Shown: positions 1 to 11,427, counted from the first letter of the stretch. The stretch is DNA of 64,000 nt from Aspidiotus rigidus (GCA_035079385.1 JAVHKY010000025.1:19628501-19692500); one strand, 5' to 3'. Program-made: numbers and translations. The notes: generated from the letters alone by a model not told the origin.

Positions 1-500
1 GGAGCTCGATTGGAGGTGAACGTGCTAATACACAAAGAGCCTCCGTCGAGACAGTGCGGTAGGCACTAACACACCTCAGCGCAGCTCTTCGTTGGATTAC
101 CATCTCTCTTATTTGGTATGGTGTCTTCATGCAGTCGGCCCATACTGGCGCACCGTATAGGAGGATCGACAAGGCGGTGCTCATCATGATCCTTCTCCTT
201 GCTTCTCTCGGTCCTCCTAGGTTCCCCATCAGGCGGCTTAGGTATCCAACTACCTAGCCCGCCTAATCCGCTGCCATCAGGGAATGGTGTCTGAAGCTCA
301 GCGTTGAGTCAAACCAGATGCCCAGGTATTTCATTTGCTTCTTGATTCCAATTTCCACACCTTGCAGGCGAAAGGTGGGGGGCTTGAACTTTCGACGGGT
401 CGTGAATAAAATGGCCTCCATCTTACTTGCTGCTAGTTCAAGTCCAGCCGACTCGATCCAACGCGTCACATCCTCTAGGGCCCGGTTCACCCTGTTTATT
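1..500 (-). mobile_element. Non-LTR retrotransposon fragment, reverse transcriptase C-terminal region
   Basis: Decayed LINE reverse-transcriptase tail on the minus strand, running off the left edge of the window. One frame reads DVTRWIESAGLELAASKMEA, then a KYLGIWFDSTLSFRHH segment, two stop codons near 255-265, and continues with ILLYGAPVWADCM, RRAALRCVSAYRTVS and EALCVLARSPPIEL. This is the thumb and post-RT region typical of R1/Jockey-like elements: the hydrophilic 'LE...K.E.ILF' block, 'YLG...D', 'YGA.VW' and 'R..ALR...AYRTVS..A..VLA..PP'. The catalytic palm motifs are not present in this piece. The two in-frame stops show it is dead. The family assignment is from memory of these motifs; the exact clade is not determined. 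Confidence 0.8.
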
Positions 501-1830
501 TTACAAATAATTCTTTTTATAAATTTTTTATTAATAATTTTAAATAATTCTCCCTGGGTAAGAGCAAGGTCTAACGCGAAGAATGAAGAAGCGTTCCGAA
601 CCACCCCCAAACTCAGTATCTGTGCGAGAGCTGCCCCTCTTTTCATTCTGATTTCTACTTTCTTAACTATGGTCTCGCAATCTTTGAGTCAATACTTTCA
701 CCATTCATAAATCCTCCTCCTATACAATTTAACCTCGCCCGACAACAATTCGAACTCTTTTCATGCTAAATTTTCTCCAACACATTCATACGCCCTTCAC
801 CTCCTGAGAAATCGGACTCGATTCCCCAGAGCTTCCTAGATCAATCCGAACCACGTATTGTCAAAATATCAGAAATATACTTCACATTTTGCCCAACGGA
901 CGGCCTCAAATTAACTACAGGAACCCTACTCGCCTACCCAATAACAAACCTCATAACAAGCCATTATGAGGATAAGACTGCATCAATCTTCATCTTCTCT
1001 TACCTCTTCCAAATCACTCAGCTTCGTCTTGATAGCAGATATCTCCTTATCCTCTCTTTGTCATCCCTTTATACGCTTTCAATTGCCTCCTTTACAATCC
1101 CACTCACATAACGCATTTATCTTACTCTTCACTGCCTCATCTCAATTAGTACACAAAATACCATCGACTCCGCAGCCAAACATGTTACCAATTTCACAAA
1201 AATTATCAACGACATACTCCTCTCAGCTTCTGAGTTCTAGGATTATTACCATTCTCTTATTCTACAATCATGGAACCTCCTCTGGAAAAATCGACCTGAA
1301 AAAAACTCCCTCACATGGTCATCTTGAGGAAGTAATCCTTACTCGTTTCAACTCGATTAACCCACTCCCAATGACTACATCCGCATATTCTCTCGGCCCT
1401 CTCCTATCCTTACTGTCCAGCTGAAATCCTGAAGTCAACCACTTCTTCTCCTGTGCCCACTACCTTCCCCTCTTTCCTCCTCGATAAATCATCAAGTCTA
1501 GCCTACAGTTACACTGTCCCTACAATCCCAGTACCAAGTCCTTCTCTCTCATATAGTCTTCAGCTCTCCCATGCGTCCAACTCCAGTACCACGTCTCTGC
1601 CAATTTTCTTGCATCTACAACTCGATTCACTCAGCTCTCAATCTACGCTCTTTATTGATATAATTCTCATCTCCTTCCTCTCGAATCTGAACTGTATAAC
1701 ATCGCAAATTGAAACGTTTACCCTGTGTCATATCATACATCCCTCCGTAGCTAACTCATCCACCAGATATCTGACACAACCCGACGTACAGAAAATTCAT
1801 CAAAAATATTATCTTTACCAAATTTCATAG
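500..1830 (+). mobile_element. Decayed LINE copy: RT tail, RNase H and C-terminal region
   Basis: Heavily mutated plus-strand LINE. At 580-660 the frame reads EEAFRTTPKLSICARAAP, matching the post-RT 'GAFRTSP.ESL..EA..PPL' motif seen in the better-preserved copies at 40-41.6 kb. At 1150-1210 it reads STQNTIDSAAKHVTNFTKI, resembling the RNase H C-terminal 'GNE..D.AAK' segment. At 1320-1460 it reads HLEEVILTRFN and later EVNHFFSCAHYLPLF, resembling the 'EEVILTRLRIGH....L.HFF..C.HY..L' cysteine region after RNase H. Many stops and frame changes separate these pieces, so no protein is made. Open frames in this C/T-rich stretch are fortuitous. Confidence 0.6.
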
Positions 1831-2700
1831 TCACCAGTTCTACTTTACCGATCGAACTAACCAAAACTGGAGGCATCTTGACTAATCATCGATTGAGAGA
1901 TTTCGTCTCCATTTCCACCTCCAAACTGAACACCATAATACTCTCGTCACTCTCATCTCACTCGTCTCACCCTTCATCCCAAATTCTTACAGTTGACTGA
2001 TTCTATCTCATCTCTCCTGGCTATGCAGGACCCTAAGTCAACTACATACCTTAGTTCAACACATTAATTTACTTCTTCAAACTCCATCATTTACCTCAAC
2101 AGTAGTCTCCGACTTCTGGATTCCGGGTTATGATACGGTTGACTTTGCCGCCCAAGATTTTCTTCTCTCCCATAAAATTTCCGACTCTGTACCTACACTT
2201 ACTCCTGCTCATAACCTCAAAAAGTGTTACCGACCCCTGATGCTCGACTCCTGGCATGACTTCTGAAAAAATTAGTCTTCAAACATGATTAGAGCAATCA
2301 AGCACAAGCCCGTCCCCTGGACTTCCTCTAGCTGACCCGCCTCAGAATTGGTCACACCCGTCTCAACCACTCCTATCTTTTTCTAGGTGAGAACTATTCT
2401 AGTCAATCCTGCCAACGTGATAACATATCACTGTCCAACATCACTTCTTGTTTCCCTCTCTTGAGAATATCCGCCTCTCACACTCTGTTTCTTCACGTCT
2501 TCCACCTACCCTTTGTAACAATTCCCCCAATACGTCACTAACTCTCTCAACTGTCTACGCTTTACTTTTTTCACAAACTCTCCATAAATCCTCAGAGTAG
2601 TTGAAAAGCTCGTATAGCAATACATAATAAAAAAAACTCGAGTATTATACGCGTTCGGCGTGTTCGAACAGAAGACCGTAAAAAAACTCGCAGATAAGAT
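1830..2700 (+). mobile_element. Second decayed LINE RNase H/C-terminal copy
   Basis: A second plus-strand remnant directly follows the first. Around 2105-2330 the frame reads SDFWIPGYDTVDFAAQDF and then PLMLDSWHDF, resembling the RNase H 'WIP.H....NE..D.AAK' block. At 2330-2390 it reads LTRLRIGHTRLNHSYLF, the diagnostic motif downstream of RNase H in I/Jockey-group LINEs; the same motif occurs at about 37.4 kb (LTRLRIGHTRLIHSHLL). The order RNase H then LTRLRIGHTRL is as expected. Stops interrupt the frame. Repetition of RNase H/C-terminal material at 1150-1460 and here implies two insertions or a tandem arrangement. Confidence 0.65.
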
Positions 2701-3460
2701 AAAGCATCATAATCTATGAATACCTCGCATATTTCATCTCACATTCAGGGTTTCTCTTGTTTGTTACCTCGTTTGATAACCTATTTCGTTGTTCATAAGC
2801 AAACGTGAATTAGTTTGCCAGGAGTGCATACTGTCTAGTTCCCGTTAGTTTATGAACATCGAAAAAAGGTTTGGTAGAAAATGATTGGAACCCTACTTTT
2901 GATTATTTATTACTTTCTTGAAACGATCTCCACGTCTCACTAGTAGAGCATTAGACAGCTCTAATCTCCAGAGCACTACACATCGACTATCAATCAATAC
3001 TATCGAGTCATTGATTTTAAGTCGTTCAAAGTGAGTTGAAAAGGAGTCGACTTAACTCGACCTTATGTTAACTTCATATCAACGTCAGCATATAGTCAAC
3101 TTCAACAATAGAGTCAAACAGACTGAACTGACCAAGAACTCGAGCTGAAAATTGACCGCTTCAAGAATAGCGACGCTGTAAGAAGAAGTTCAACTTTCGA
3201 CTTCCAAGTTATATAGATCAGGATGATGTGAGGGGGAATTTTATACCTTCGAACTATATGTAAGATGAGGGTCTGATCATCCAGCAAATAGCTCACTTCT
3301 TTCGCTGCTCGGAAGGGGCGGGGATGGTTTCATCAACTAAGTTAATTGGAAACAGCTGGAAACCTGAACCTTCTTTTGCACCATTCCAAGCGTATCCTCT
3401 TTCGTCTGTGTCCACGGCTCATCTTTTTCGCGGTTCCTCTCTCTCTTCAAACATACAGTC
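2700..3460. other. No supported gene
   Basis: AT-rich spacer with short homopurine and homopyrimidine stretches. The open frames here are short, have no recognisable motif and overlap low-complexity C/T runs. I see nothing to annotate. Confidence 0.4.
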
Positions 3461-6000
3461 GAAAAGTTGAAATTTTTTCTAGCCTTTTCCCCCTACTTCT
3501 TTTTCTTTTCTTTTTCTTTTATAAGTCCTCGGATACTTATCGTCAGCCAAGGAAAATTTTCTCAATCAACTGAAGTAGGTCATTATCTCGCCCCCCCCCC
3601 AAGATTTTCCTTATACATTTTGCCCAGACAGTAATTTCCTCATATTTAGCCTGGATATCTTCACGAAAGCTCGACTGTCGACCTCAATTTTTTTTATCTA
3701 CAGCTCGTAGCAGACATTTTTCACCGATCTTAAATTAGGTCAGAGCCTTTGCCCCTCCTCAAGATTTCCTAAATACAACTTACCTGGCTTAGACATTTCT
3801 CTTATCTAGCTTAGACGATCTTTTCCATAAAAAGTTGACCTCAATTAATTCCAAGTCCCTTCCCTCATATCTACAGCTCGAAGCAAATATTTTCCTGAAA
3901 TATTGAAGTAGGTTGAAGCCCCCGCTCGTCGCTCCCAAGATTTTCTAGATACACATGGCTTGGCTTTTCCTGTTATCCAGCTCAGATATCCTCCCCCATA
4001 CCTCGGACGTCGATCTCAATTTTTTCAAAGCCATCTACTACCGAGCTCATAAAGTAGGCCAGAGCTTTCACCCTTCCGCCAAGATTTTCTGGATACACCT
4101 TGCTTAGCCTAGACTTTCCTACTATCTGGCCTGGATGTCGTCATCCAGAGCTCAAAAGTTGACCTCAATTCTCTTCAAGTCTCCCTCCTCAACTGTAAGA
4201 CTAAAAGCAGACGTTTTTCTAAGATCTTAAAGTAAGTCAGAGCTCTTGAACCCCTCTGCCCTCACCAATAGTTTATAAATACACCTTGCGTGACCCAGAG
4301 TTTCTCACTATCCAACCTAGATATCCTTCATAGCTCCGCAGTCGATATCAATTTTTTTGAAGTCTTTCTTATCTTATTTACAGCTCGGAGCATATATTTT
4401 TACAAGATTTTAAAATAGGTCAGAGCTCTCAACCCTCCCCCCCCAAAAAAAAAAAAAAAAATTCTAGATACACCTTGCTAAGCCTATAAATTCCTGTTGT
4501 CTAGCGTAGATATCCTCCTCCATAGTTCGAAAGTTGACCTCAATTCTCTTCCAAAACTCTCCCCTCATATCAAAAATTCGAAGCAGACATTTTTCTGAGA
4601 TCTTGAAGTAGGTCAGAGCTCTTGCTCCTCACTTTCCAAGATTTTCTTGGCCCAGATTTTTCTATTATCCAGCCTAGATATCCTCCTCCATAGCTCGAAA
4701 GTAGACCTCTATTCTTTTTAGGTAACTTTCCTCATATCTATACCTCAAAGCAGACTTTTTCTGAGAAGAGCCCTCGCCCTCCCCCCACCAAGAATTATCA
4801 GATGTACACCTTGCTTACCCTAGTCTATCTTATTACCTAGCCTAGATATGATCCTTGTCCAGAGTTCGAAAATTGACCACAATTCTCTTCATGTCTTGCT
4901 CCCCATATTTGAAGCTCGAAGCAGACATTTTTCTGAATTTTGAAATAGGTCAGACCCTCGCTTCCGGCTTCCTAAGATTTTCTAGATACACTTTGCTTAA
5001 CCTAGACTTTCCTACTATGTATCTAGCCTTGATATCCTCCTCCAGAGCTCGAAAGTTGACCTCAATTCTCTTCAAGTCTCCTTCCTCAACTATAAAACTC
5101 CAAGCAGACATTTTTCTAAGATTTTAAAGTAAGTCAGAGCTCTTTTTAAAAATACACCTTGCTTGACCCAGAGTTTCTCACCATTCAACCTAGATGTCCT
5201 CCTTCATAGCTCCACAGTCCATATCAATTTTTTTGAAGTCTTTCTTATCTTATCTACAGCTCGGAGCATATATTTTCACAAGATTTTAAAATAGGTCAGA
5301 GCTCTCAACCCCCTCCCCCTCCCCCCAAAAAAAGGAAAAAAAAATCTAGATCCCTTGCTAAGCCTATAAATCCCTGTTCTCTAGCGTAGATATCCTCCTC
5401 CATAACTCGAAAGTTGACCTCAATTCTCTTCCAAAACTTCTCCCCTCATATCAAAAATTCGAAGCAGTCATTTTTCTGAGATCTTAAAGTAGGTCAGAGC
5501 TCTTGCTCCCCACTTTCCAAGATTTTCCTATTATCCAGCCTAGATATCCTCCTCCATAGCTCGAAAGTAGACCTCTATTCTTTTTAGGTAACTTTCCTCA
5601 TATCTATACCTCAAAGCAGACTTTTTCTGAGAAGAGCCCTCGCCCTCCCCCCACCAAGAATTATCAGATGTACACCTCGCTTACCTATTACCTAGCCTAG
5701 ATATTATCCTTGTCCATAGCTCGAAAGTTGACCACAATTCTCTTCAAGTCTTGCTCCTTATATTATTTGAAGCTCGAAGCAGGCATTTTTCTGAATCTTG
5801 AAATAGGTCAGACCCTCGCTTCCGGCTTCCTAAGATTTTCTAGATACACTTTGCTTAGCCTAGATTTTCCTATTATCTAGCCTGGATGTTCTCTTTCATG
5901 GCTCGAAAGTTAACCTCACTTCTTTTTGAGTCTCTCTCCTCATATCTAACAGTTCCAAGTTGACATTTTTCTGAGATCTTGAAGTAGGTCACAGCTACCG
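3460..6000. repeat. Satellite array with about 160-195 bp units and an about 870 bp higher-order repeat
   Basis: Diverged tandem repeat. Recurring landmarks are 'AGCTCGAAGCAGACATTTTT' (near 3706, 3881, 4195, 4381, 4575, 4742, 4911, 5092, 5257, 5452, 5608, 5768, 5950), 'AAGTAGGTCAGAGC', 'AAGATTTTCTAGATACA' and 'CTCGAAAGTTGACCTCAATT'. Neighbouring landmarks are about 160-195 bp apart, with one about 310 bp gap where a landmark is eroded. Landmarks at 4195, 4381, 4575, 4742 and 4911 correspond one-to-one with 5092, 5257, 5452, 5608 and 5768, sharing unit-specific variants such as 'AGCTCGGAGCATATATTT' and 'ATCAAAAATTCGAAGCAG'. So a five-monomer block of about 870 bp was duplicated. Each monomer contains the shorter 'AAGTCTCCCTCCTCATAT / AGCTCGAAAGTTGA' motif found elsewhere in the window. 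Confidence 0.85.
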
Positions 6001-6067
6001 TCCGCTTGGGAATTGGAATTTTTGGGAGGGACGGCGAACGGTAGCAGCAATTTTTGAAAAAAACCCT

Positions 6068-6255
6068 TTAAGGCAGGTTCGAGTTGAAAACCTCGACTAA
6101 TTGTTTCATCGAACAAACGAGAGGATGGAAGCTTTCAGATGGAGTCCACAAAAAAAAAAAAAAAAACTTCGATAAGACGGGTTCGAGTTAAGAAACCATC
6201 ACTAATTTATTCCATCGCACAGACAAAAGGATGAAAGCTGTCAGTTAATTTCCAC
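6068..6255. repeat. Two diverged direct repeats of about 85 bp
   Basis: The stretch 6071-6150 (GGTTCGAGTTGAAAACC, then CATCGAACAAACGAGAGGATG and GAAGCTTTCAG) is repeated with changes at 6170-6255 (GGTTCGAGTTAAGAAACC, CATCGCACAGACAAAAGGATG, GAAAGCTGTCAG). The copies are separated by a poly(A) run. Function unknown; spacer sequence follows to 6800. Confidence 0.7.
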
Positions 6256-6799
6256 TAGGAATGAGAAGAGAAAGGATATGACTTTTCAAATGATCTTTTC
6301 CCAATTTTCAAAAATTCTGAAACCTATGATACCCCCGTTGCTTTGCTTTTCGCCTCTGACAAAATTTTATGAATTTCAGGTAACCTAAATCAGAAATGAT
6401 GATCTACACATTTGCAGTACCCGGGGCCTGAAAGAAGAGACGAGGGTCAGGAAAATCATTGGTTGTCTATGGTACAAACTTTTCCTCCATAAAAATGAGG
6501 AGGGAGAAGAAAGTTACTATACGTTACATCCTTTTTTTCCCCTAGTTGAAGTCGATGTGTTTTCGATCGTTTTGAGATTGGCAGTTTAACCGAGAGCTGC
6601 TCAGCTTTAATCTTATCTTTTATGCGGCTGCGTAATGTAAAATCAATAAATTTATCCTTTTGATAATTTATTCAATCTCACAATGGTATTCCCCCCCCCT
6701 CGCTAAGAATTGTTTCTTGCTACGTCGGCTTTTAAAACGTAAACAGGGTAAAAAAAGACGACTTCCTTAACGAATTTAGAAGGAAAGCAGGGAACTTGT

Positions 6800-7250
6800 T
6801 TTATGCGTCGAACTGAAAGTCAAAATTTTTCGAAGTCCAACCTGTATTATGACTCGAAAGTCGAAATTTTTCCAAGCCTTTCTGCGGTCCATATTATATT
6901 ATGGCTCGAAGGTCAAAATTTTCCAAGTCTCTATCCTATCATAATAATATGTGTCGAAAGTCGAAATTTCCCTAGGTCCCGGAAAGGGACTTGGAAAAAT
7001 TCCGACTTTCGACCCTGTGAGATCATAATTTGATGACGTCTTCGGTCGATGAAATTTTTTGCGAGTCCCTTGCCATATTATACGATAAGAGAGGGATTTG
7101 AGAAATTTCAATTTTTGACCCTGTGACGTCACGATCTGATGACTCATTGGTCAGTAAAATTTTTCCAAGTCCCTTGCCATACTATTGTGATAGGAGAGGA
7201 TGGAATGATTCGGACTTCTGACCCTGTGACGCCTCCTCCCCCCCTCCCCG
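6800..7250. repeat. Dispersed 'CTCGAAAGTCGAAATTTTTCCAAGTC' satellite units with an inverted junction
   Basis: Tandem 45-70 bp units carry the window-wide motif: 'CTCGAAAGTC', then 'GAAATTTTTCCAAG', then 'CCATATTATATTATGG'. Orientation flips at 6953-7014, where GTCGAAAGTCGAAATTT...GGTCCC is followed by its near-complement GGGACTTGG...GACTTTCGAC, giving a long hairpin. Later units carry 'GACCCTGTGACGTCAC' and 'TTCCAAGTCCCTTGCCATA'. No coding potential. Confidence 0.75.
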
Positions 7251-9660
7251 TTGAAATAGCTCGACTTAGTGAGACGCCTCTTTGACAATTGATTACCAAT
7301 CTACTTTCCTCGACGTCCTGCTATTTATTTCGTGAACATTTTAATTCTATTCGTCCGAAATCTTAGTATAACCAGAGGAATTACCGGACGTTATCAAATG
7401 AGAAGCTTCCCAAGACTTGTTTGTCATCGCCATCAACAAGAAGAGGTTCGGGACGGGACACGAGCGACGAATTCCTGTTTGAATTAGATAGCGAAAAAGT
7501 TACACCTGTCTCTATAATTGTTGAGATTTCTGAAAGCTAAGAAGGTGCCTATAGTGAGTTGGAGGGAGACTCAGAACCGTTAGAAAAGGTTTAGTTAGAT
7601 TTGTTTCTGGTCAGAAGTGATGTTGTGGAAGTCACATAAGGAATCATATCAGGAGGTACCGAGCAGAAAATCGAACTCCTAACTTCTGAAGTAAGAATTT
7701 CTTCTAGATTTTCGTACGGCTTGTGTACTCCGCTTCCCTCCGCGAGAAATTAATAGTAAAAACAATCAAATAACTGTTAGTAGTAACCGACATGTTGATA
7801 CCTACTCGATCGTAGAAGCCGCTATACATTTTTATATGCAGGTCAAAGAGAGAATCCGTAAGAATTTTCAATTTTGAAGCATCATTGACCATCGCACACG
7901 TGTACGTAACTCGATGTACATCAGTCGGCTATGTGGTCGTGAGTATACTGACACACAGTAGTAAATACATATTCGCTGGTCATGCTGAAAGAATTGTTAT
8001 CCACAAGAGACATTCACGATCGACGAGAAAATGACATTATTTACGTATTCAATCGGTACAGGTATTGACGTAGCGAATTGGAACGACGACTGCTGGATTA
8101 ATTCCATCTCGGCTCTCCTTTTTTCTCCTCTCCGATAAGCTTGCGTGGACTCCGTCGCAATATTTTGACAATTAAGAAAGAAAGAAAAAAAGTCATCAGG
8201 TCGCCTTCGAAGACTCTATACGTACATTCCATCTTCGAATGTGGCAAATGTGGTTCATTATGTTTCCGCTAATTAATCTTCGATCGAGTTTTTTCGAACG
8301 AATTTTGCGTTACATCATTTTATTTTTGCGAAAACATCGCTCTCTCACCGTTCGATCGGTCAATCGTGGCTCGTGGTTAACTTCCGCAAATTAGCCTCGA
8401 TCCACAGGTGTAAAGTCGTAACTTAATTCGTGAGTATCGCTGATCCGCCCGACTTTGTAGAAAGAGATTTTGGTGACTTAATTATACGTGTGGGCTATAT
8501 AAAGAGAATATCGTAAATAATTTTTTTAGAAGATTTGCCAGCAAACAATAACAGATATACGAAAACCTGTTTCCTCTTCGGTTATTTCCTCCCATGTTTT
8601 TATATGACAGATGTGAAAGATGTTGCGTTTAATTTGAATTTTTCCTATCTCTTAACGGTATCGCTATGAAGAAGATTATTATCGTAGTGGCGATCGAAGA
8701 GTGCTCGGTTTCTACTCGTAAAACACTGAGTCTTCTTTTTAAAAAATCGCTCTATTGTGAATTATTACAGAGTAACGAATTGTGTTGTTCGATACTGCAT
8801 TACTTCCTGAGGGCTTTTAAGAAATTTCAAGAGTACTGCGTACGGTTATTGTTTCTTATACAGGAATGAAGTGAAATACCTGTCGGCGTCGTGAATCTAT
8901 TCAGCGAGTAGCACTCACTTCGTGTGATAAATACGATAATTGTCGTGGGAGGTGATTTAGTGTAAAACAGTATACGCGAACGAATTTATTCTAAAACGGT
9001 GCCATAGGTCAATTCTCGCGGGGTGTTCGAATTACGAAAATCGTAACGTAATTGAATTTGAATATCGTGAAAGCGATTTTGCCCGTAAAAATGTGTAGAA
9101 AAGCGGCCGGTAGCCTTCTCCGATACACTTTTACTTTAACCGAGGCGAAGGTGTTATTCGACGCGAGCTCGAACATACAAATATTCGTGTCAAAGATTTT
9201 ATGGGCGAGTACTGAAAAGTTCTCAAAATCTCCGAGGTCATGTAGACTTTGTTTGAGATGGAGGGGAAGAGTTGAAATAAAAAACGCCAACTTCTACTGC
9301 CTCCTTCCGATCTTACCAACCCATTTCCATAAGATTTACCCTTGCTCAAAATTATTTTCGAACTAAGTAAATCACCCCAAAATCAACCAATATTTTTACC
9401 AAGTACCACATCCAAGCGCTCCCCTTTGCTCCACAAGCTGTTCAGAATTCAATTATCTAGTTGACTTTACATATTCAATTTTCACTCACCGTCAAAATCC
9501 ATACGATATTCCAGTGCTTAGAATCAATTCTAACCCACCCTCCTCCATCATCTTGCCCCTCCGAGCTGCTGACTTCCTATCCACCTAAACACTTACTGCA
9601 CTCTTTCATTCGTTTGTTTCACAGCCTCCTCATAATCCTTTCATCCATCTCCTACAGCCC
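7250..9660. other. Apparently unique spacer; no supported gene, one TATA-like site
   Basis: This stretch is more balanced in composition and not visibly repeated elsewhere in the window. A good TATA-like box, GGCTATATAAAGAG, lies at 8493-8506, but the ATGs downstream (near 8595, 8611 and 8666) open only short frames with no recognisable domain. Overlapping frames on both strands at 9009-9366 look fortuitous. A first exon of a gene lying mostly outside the window cannot be excluded. Confidence 0.3.
8496..8503 (+). promoter_or_regulatory. TATA-like box
   Basis: TATATAAA preceded by GGGC and followed by GAG, a good match to a metazoan TATA box. No convincing transcript start or coding exon follows, so this is only a candidate. 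Confidence 0.25.
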
Positions 9661-9663
9661 AGG

Positions 9664-11427
9664 CAAAATGGCATTTTACTCGGAAAAAATTGGAGACGAA
9701 GGTTTTATTGCTGAAATGTGTTCGTCTAGACGCCCTGAATGTACCGTGAAAGTTCACTGCCCCCAGCTCCCTGTCAAACCACAGAGGGGACCAGAACGTC
9801 TCCCAAATTTTAGTTTTTTACGATTATCTTGGAAAATAAGCCGCCTATGAAAAAATTACAACACACCAAAAGTGTTCCTTATAAAATTTTCTATCAGATA
9901 GTGTCACATTTCTCCACCCCCAGAGCCATGGAAATCCACAGGGGGCCGAAACAATCTCGGAATTTCAGTTCTTTGCGATTATCTCGGAAAATAAGCCGTT
10001 TATGAAAAAATTACAGGACACGAAAATTATAATTCCTCGTAAGATTTCCCATCAATGGACTCCAAACTTCACCGTCCCCAACTTGTGGTAATCGGTCCAC
10101 AACGGAGAGACCACGTTTTTCAACATTTTTGTTTTTCCCAATTATCTTAAGAAAGACGCAAAGACGTTCTGGCCCCTTGTAGAACTCCTGAGGTCGGGGG
10201 ATGGTCAAATTCGGCACCACTTGATGGGAAATTGTAAAAAGAAGTAATTTTGGTCTCGTGTAATTTTTTCCTAAACCGCGTATTTTCCGAAATAATTGAG
10301 AAAAACTGAAATTTCGAAGACATTTTGTCCTCCTTTGGATGGATTTACGGATATTTGGGAGCGGTAAAAATAGACATCAGTTGATAGAAAATTTTATGGA
10401 GAATAATTTTTGTGTCGCGTAATATTTCTATAATAAGCGTCTTTTTTAAGGTACATAATTGGGGAAAAACAAAAATGGTTGAAAAACGTGGTCTCTCCGT
10501 TGTGGTCCGATTACCAAAAGTTGGGAGTGGTGAAGTTTGGAGTCAATTGACGGGAAATCTCAAGAGGGATAATTTTCGTGTCTTGTAATTTTTTCATAAA
10601 CGGCTTATTTTCTGAGATAATCGCAAAAAATTAAATACCACTGTAGGACTGCAATGCCAGCGGGGAACCCGCTGTCCTGAGTCCCCCTCCTATGATATAA
10701 ATCTTGGAGCCTGAAGTTATTCTAAGTCCCGAAAATGATGACGTGACAACTTGAACGCGCTACAATTTCAAGGAAGCCGTCGTTTTTTCCAAGTCCGCCT
10801 CCTGTCATATAAAGCTCAACAGTGAAAATTTTAACAGCGAACCTGTTTTAGGGAGTTTTTTTTTGAGAAGTTTGCCGTATGCTGTAGCCATATATGATAC
10901 GAACGGGACTTGGAAAAATTTTGAACCTCTAGCCATATATTTTTTCCAAGTCCCCCTCCTATCATATTTAGCTCGGATTTTTCCAAATCCCCCTCCCATC
11001 ATATGACTAGAGGGTCGAAATTTTTCCAAGTTTCCTTCCCCTCTTCGTGACGTCATCAACCTCGCTCGCGCTCGCGGACGAAAATTTCCTGAAAGTATCC
11101 TCAACAAAAGGGATGGCGGATTCCCCGCTAAGAACTGAAATTCCGAAATTCTTTCGGCCCCCTGTAGACTTTCATGGCTCTGGGGGCGGAAAAATGTGAC
11201 ACTATCTGGTAGGAACACTTTTGGTGTCTTGTAATTTTTTCATAGGCGGCTTATTTTCCAAGATAATCGTAAAAAACTAAAATTTGGGAGACGTTCCGGT
11301 CCCCTCCGTGGTTTTCCAGGGGGCTGGAGGTAGTGAACTTTCAGGGTATATTCAGGGCATCTAAACGAACACATTTCAACAATAAAACCTTCGTCTCCGA
11401 TTTTTTCCGAGTAGCCCTATTTTTTCA
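9664..11427. repeat. Nested palindromic array of about 190-bp repeat units
   Basis: The outer left arm (about 9664-9995) is reverse-complementary to the outer right arm (about 11132-11427). Markers are 'TACTCGGAAAAAATTGGAGA' on the left against 'TCTCCGATTTTTTCCGAGTA' on the right, and 'CCCCCAGAGCCATGG' against 'CATGGCTCTGGGGG'. Inside, 10015-10150 is reverse-complementary to about 10455-10610 (both contain the complement pair 'CAACGGAGAGACCACGTTTT' / 'AAAACGTGGTCTCTCCGTTG', with one base removed). All segments are variants of one unit containing 'CATAAACGGCTTATTTTC', 'GATAATCGCAAAAA', a '..CCCCTGTGG' block and 'TCGTGTAATTTTTTCATA'. A separate 0.5-kb element interrupts the right side. The structure resembles a fold-back element or an inverted satellite; no ORF is supported. 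Confidence 0.8.
10631..11131. mobile_element. GCGGGGAACCCGC-ended element, copy 1 (interior is satellite)
   Basis: A 501-bp element inserted in the palindromic array. The left end reads TTAAATACCA, then TGCAATGCCAGCGGGGAACC, CGCTGTCC; the right end reads GGATGGCGGATTCCCCGCTA, A. Copy 2 at 37,576-38,121 has the same two ends in opposite orientation, and subterminal sequence is shared too (an AACAAAA/TTTTGTT tract, then CGCGGACG against CGTCCGCG). GCGGG-GAA-CCCGC is itself a hairpin. The interior consists of the 'CCAAGTCCCCCTCCTATCAT' / 'AGCTCG' satellite. The interrupted array frame (…GATAATCGCAAAAA | GAACTGAAATTCC…) supports a real insertion. Short terminal hairpins plus internal tandem repeats are reminiscent of non-autonomous Helitron/Helentron-type elements, but that class is inference. 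Confidence 0.65.

Noticed and set aside
966..1830. Two plus-strand ORFs of 152 and 125 codons as genes
   Set aside because: They lie in C/T-rich decayed LINE sequence; LINE motifs appear in a different, broken frame across the same bases, and composition is low complexity.
3460..6000. CRISPR-like direct repeats
   Set aside because: Repeats are diverged and longer than CRISPR repeats, with no unique uniform spacers, in a eukaryotic context.
6076..6090. GGTTCGAGTT resembling a tRNA T-loop
   Set aside because: No acceptor stem, anticodon arm or D-arm could be placed around it; it is part of a direct repeat.
9009..9366. Overlapping ORFs on both strands around 9.0-9.4 kb
   Set aside because: Mutually overlapping, no motif, no splice signals or conserved start; the plus-strand frame begins at TTG.
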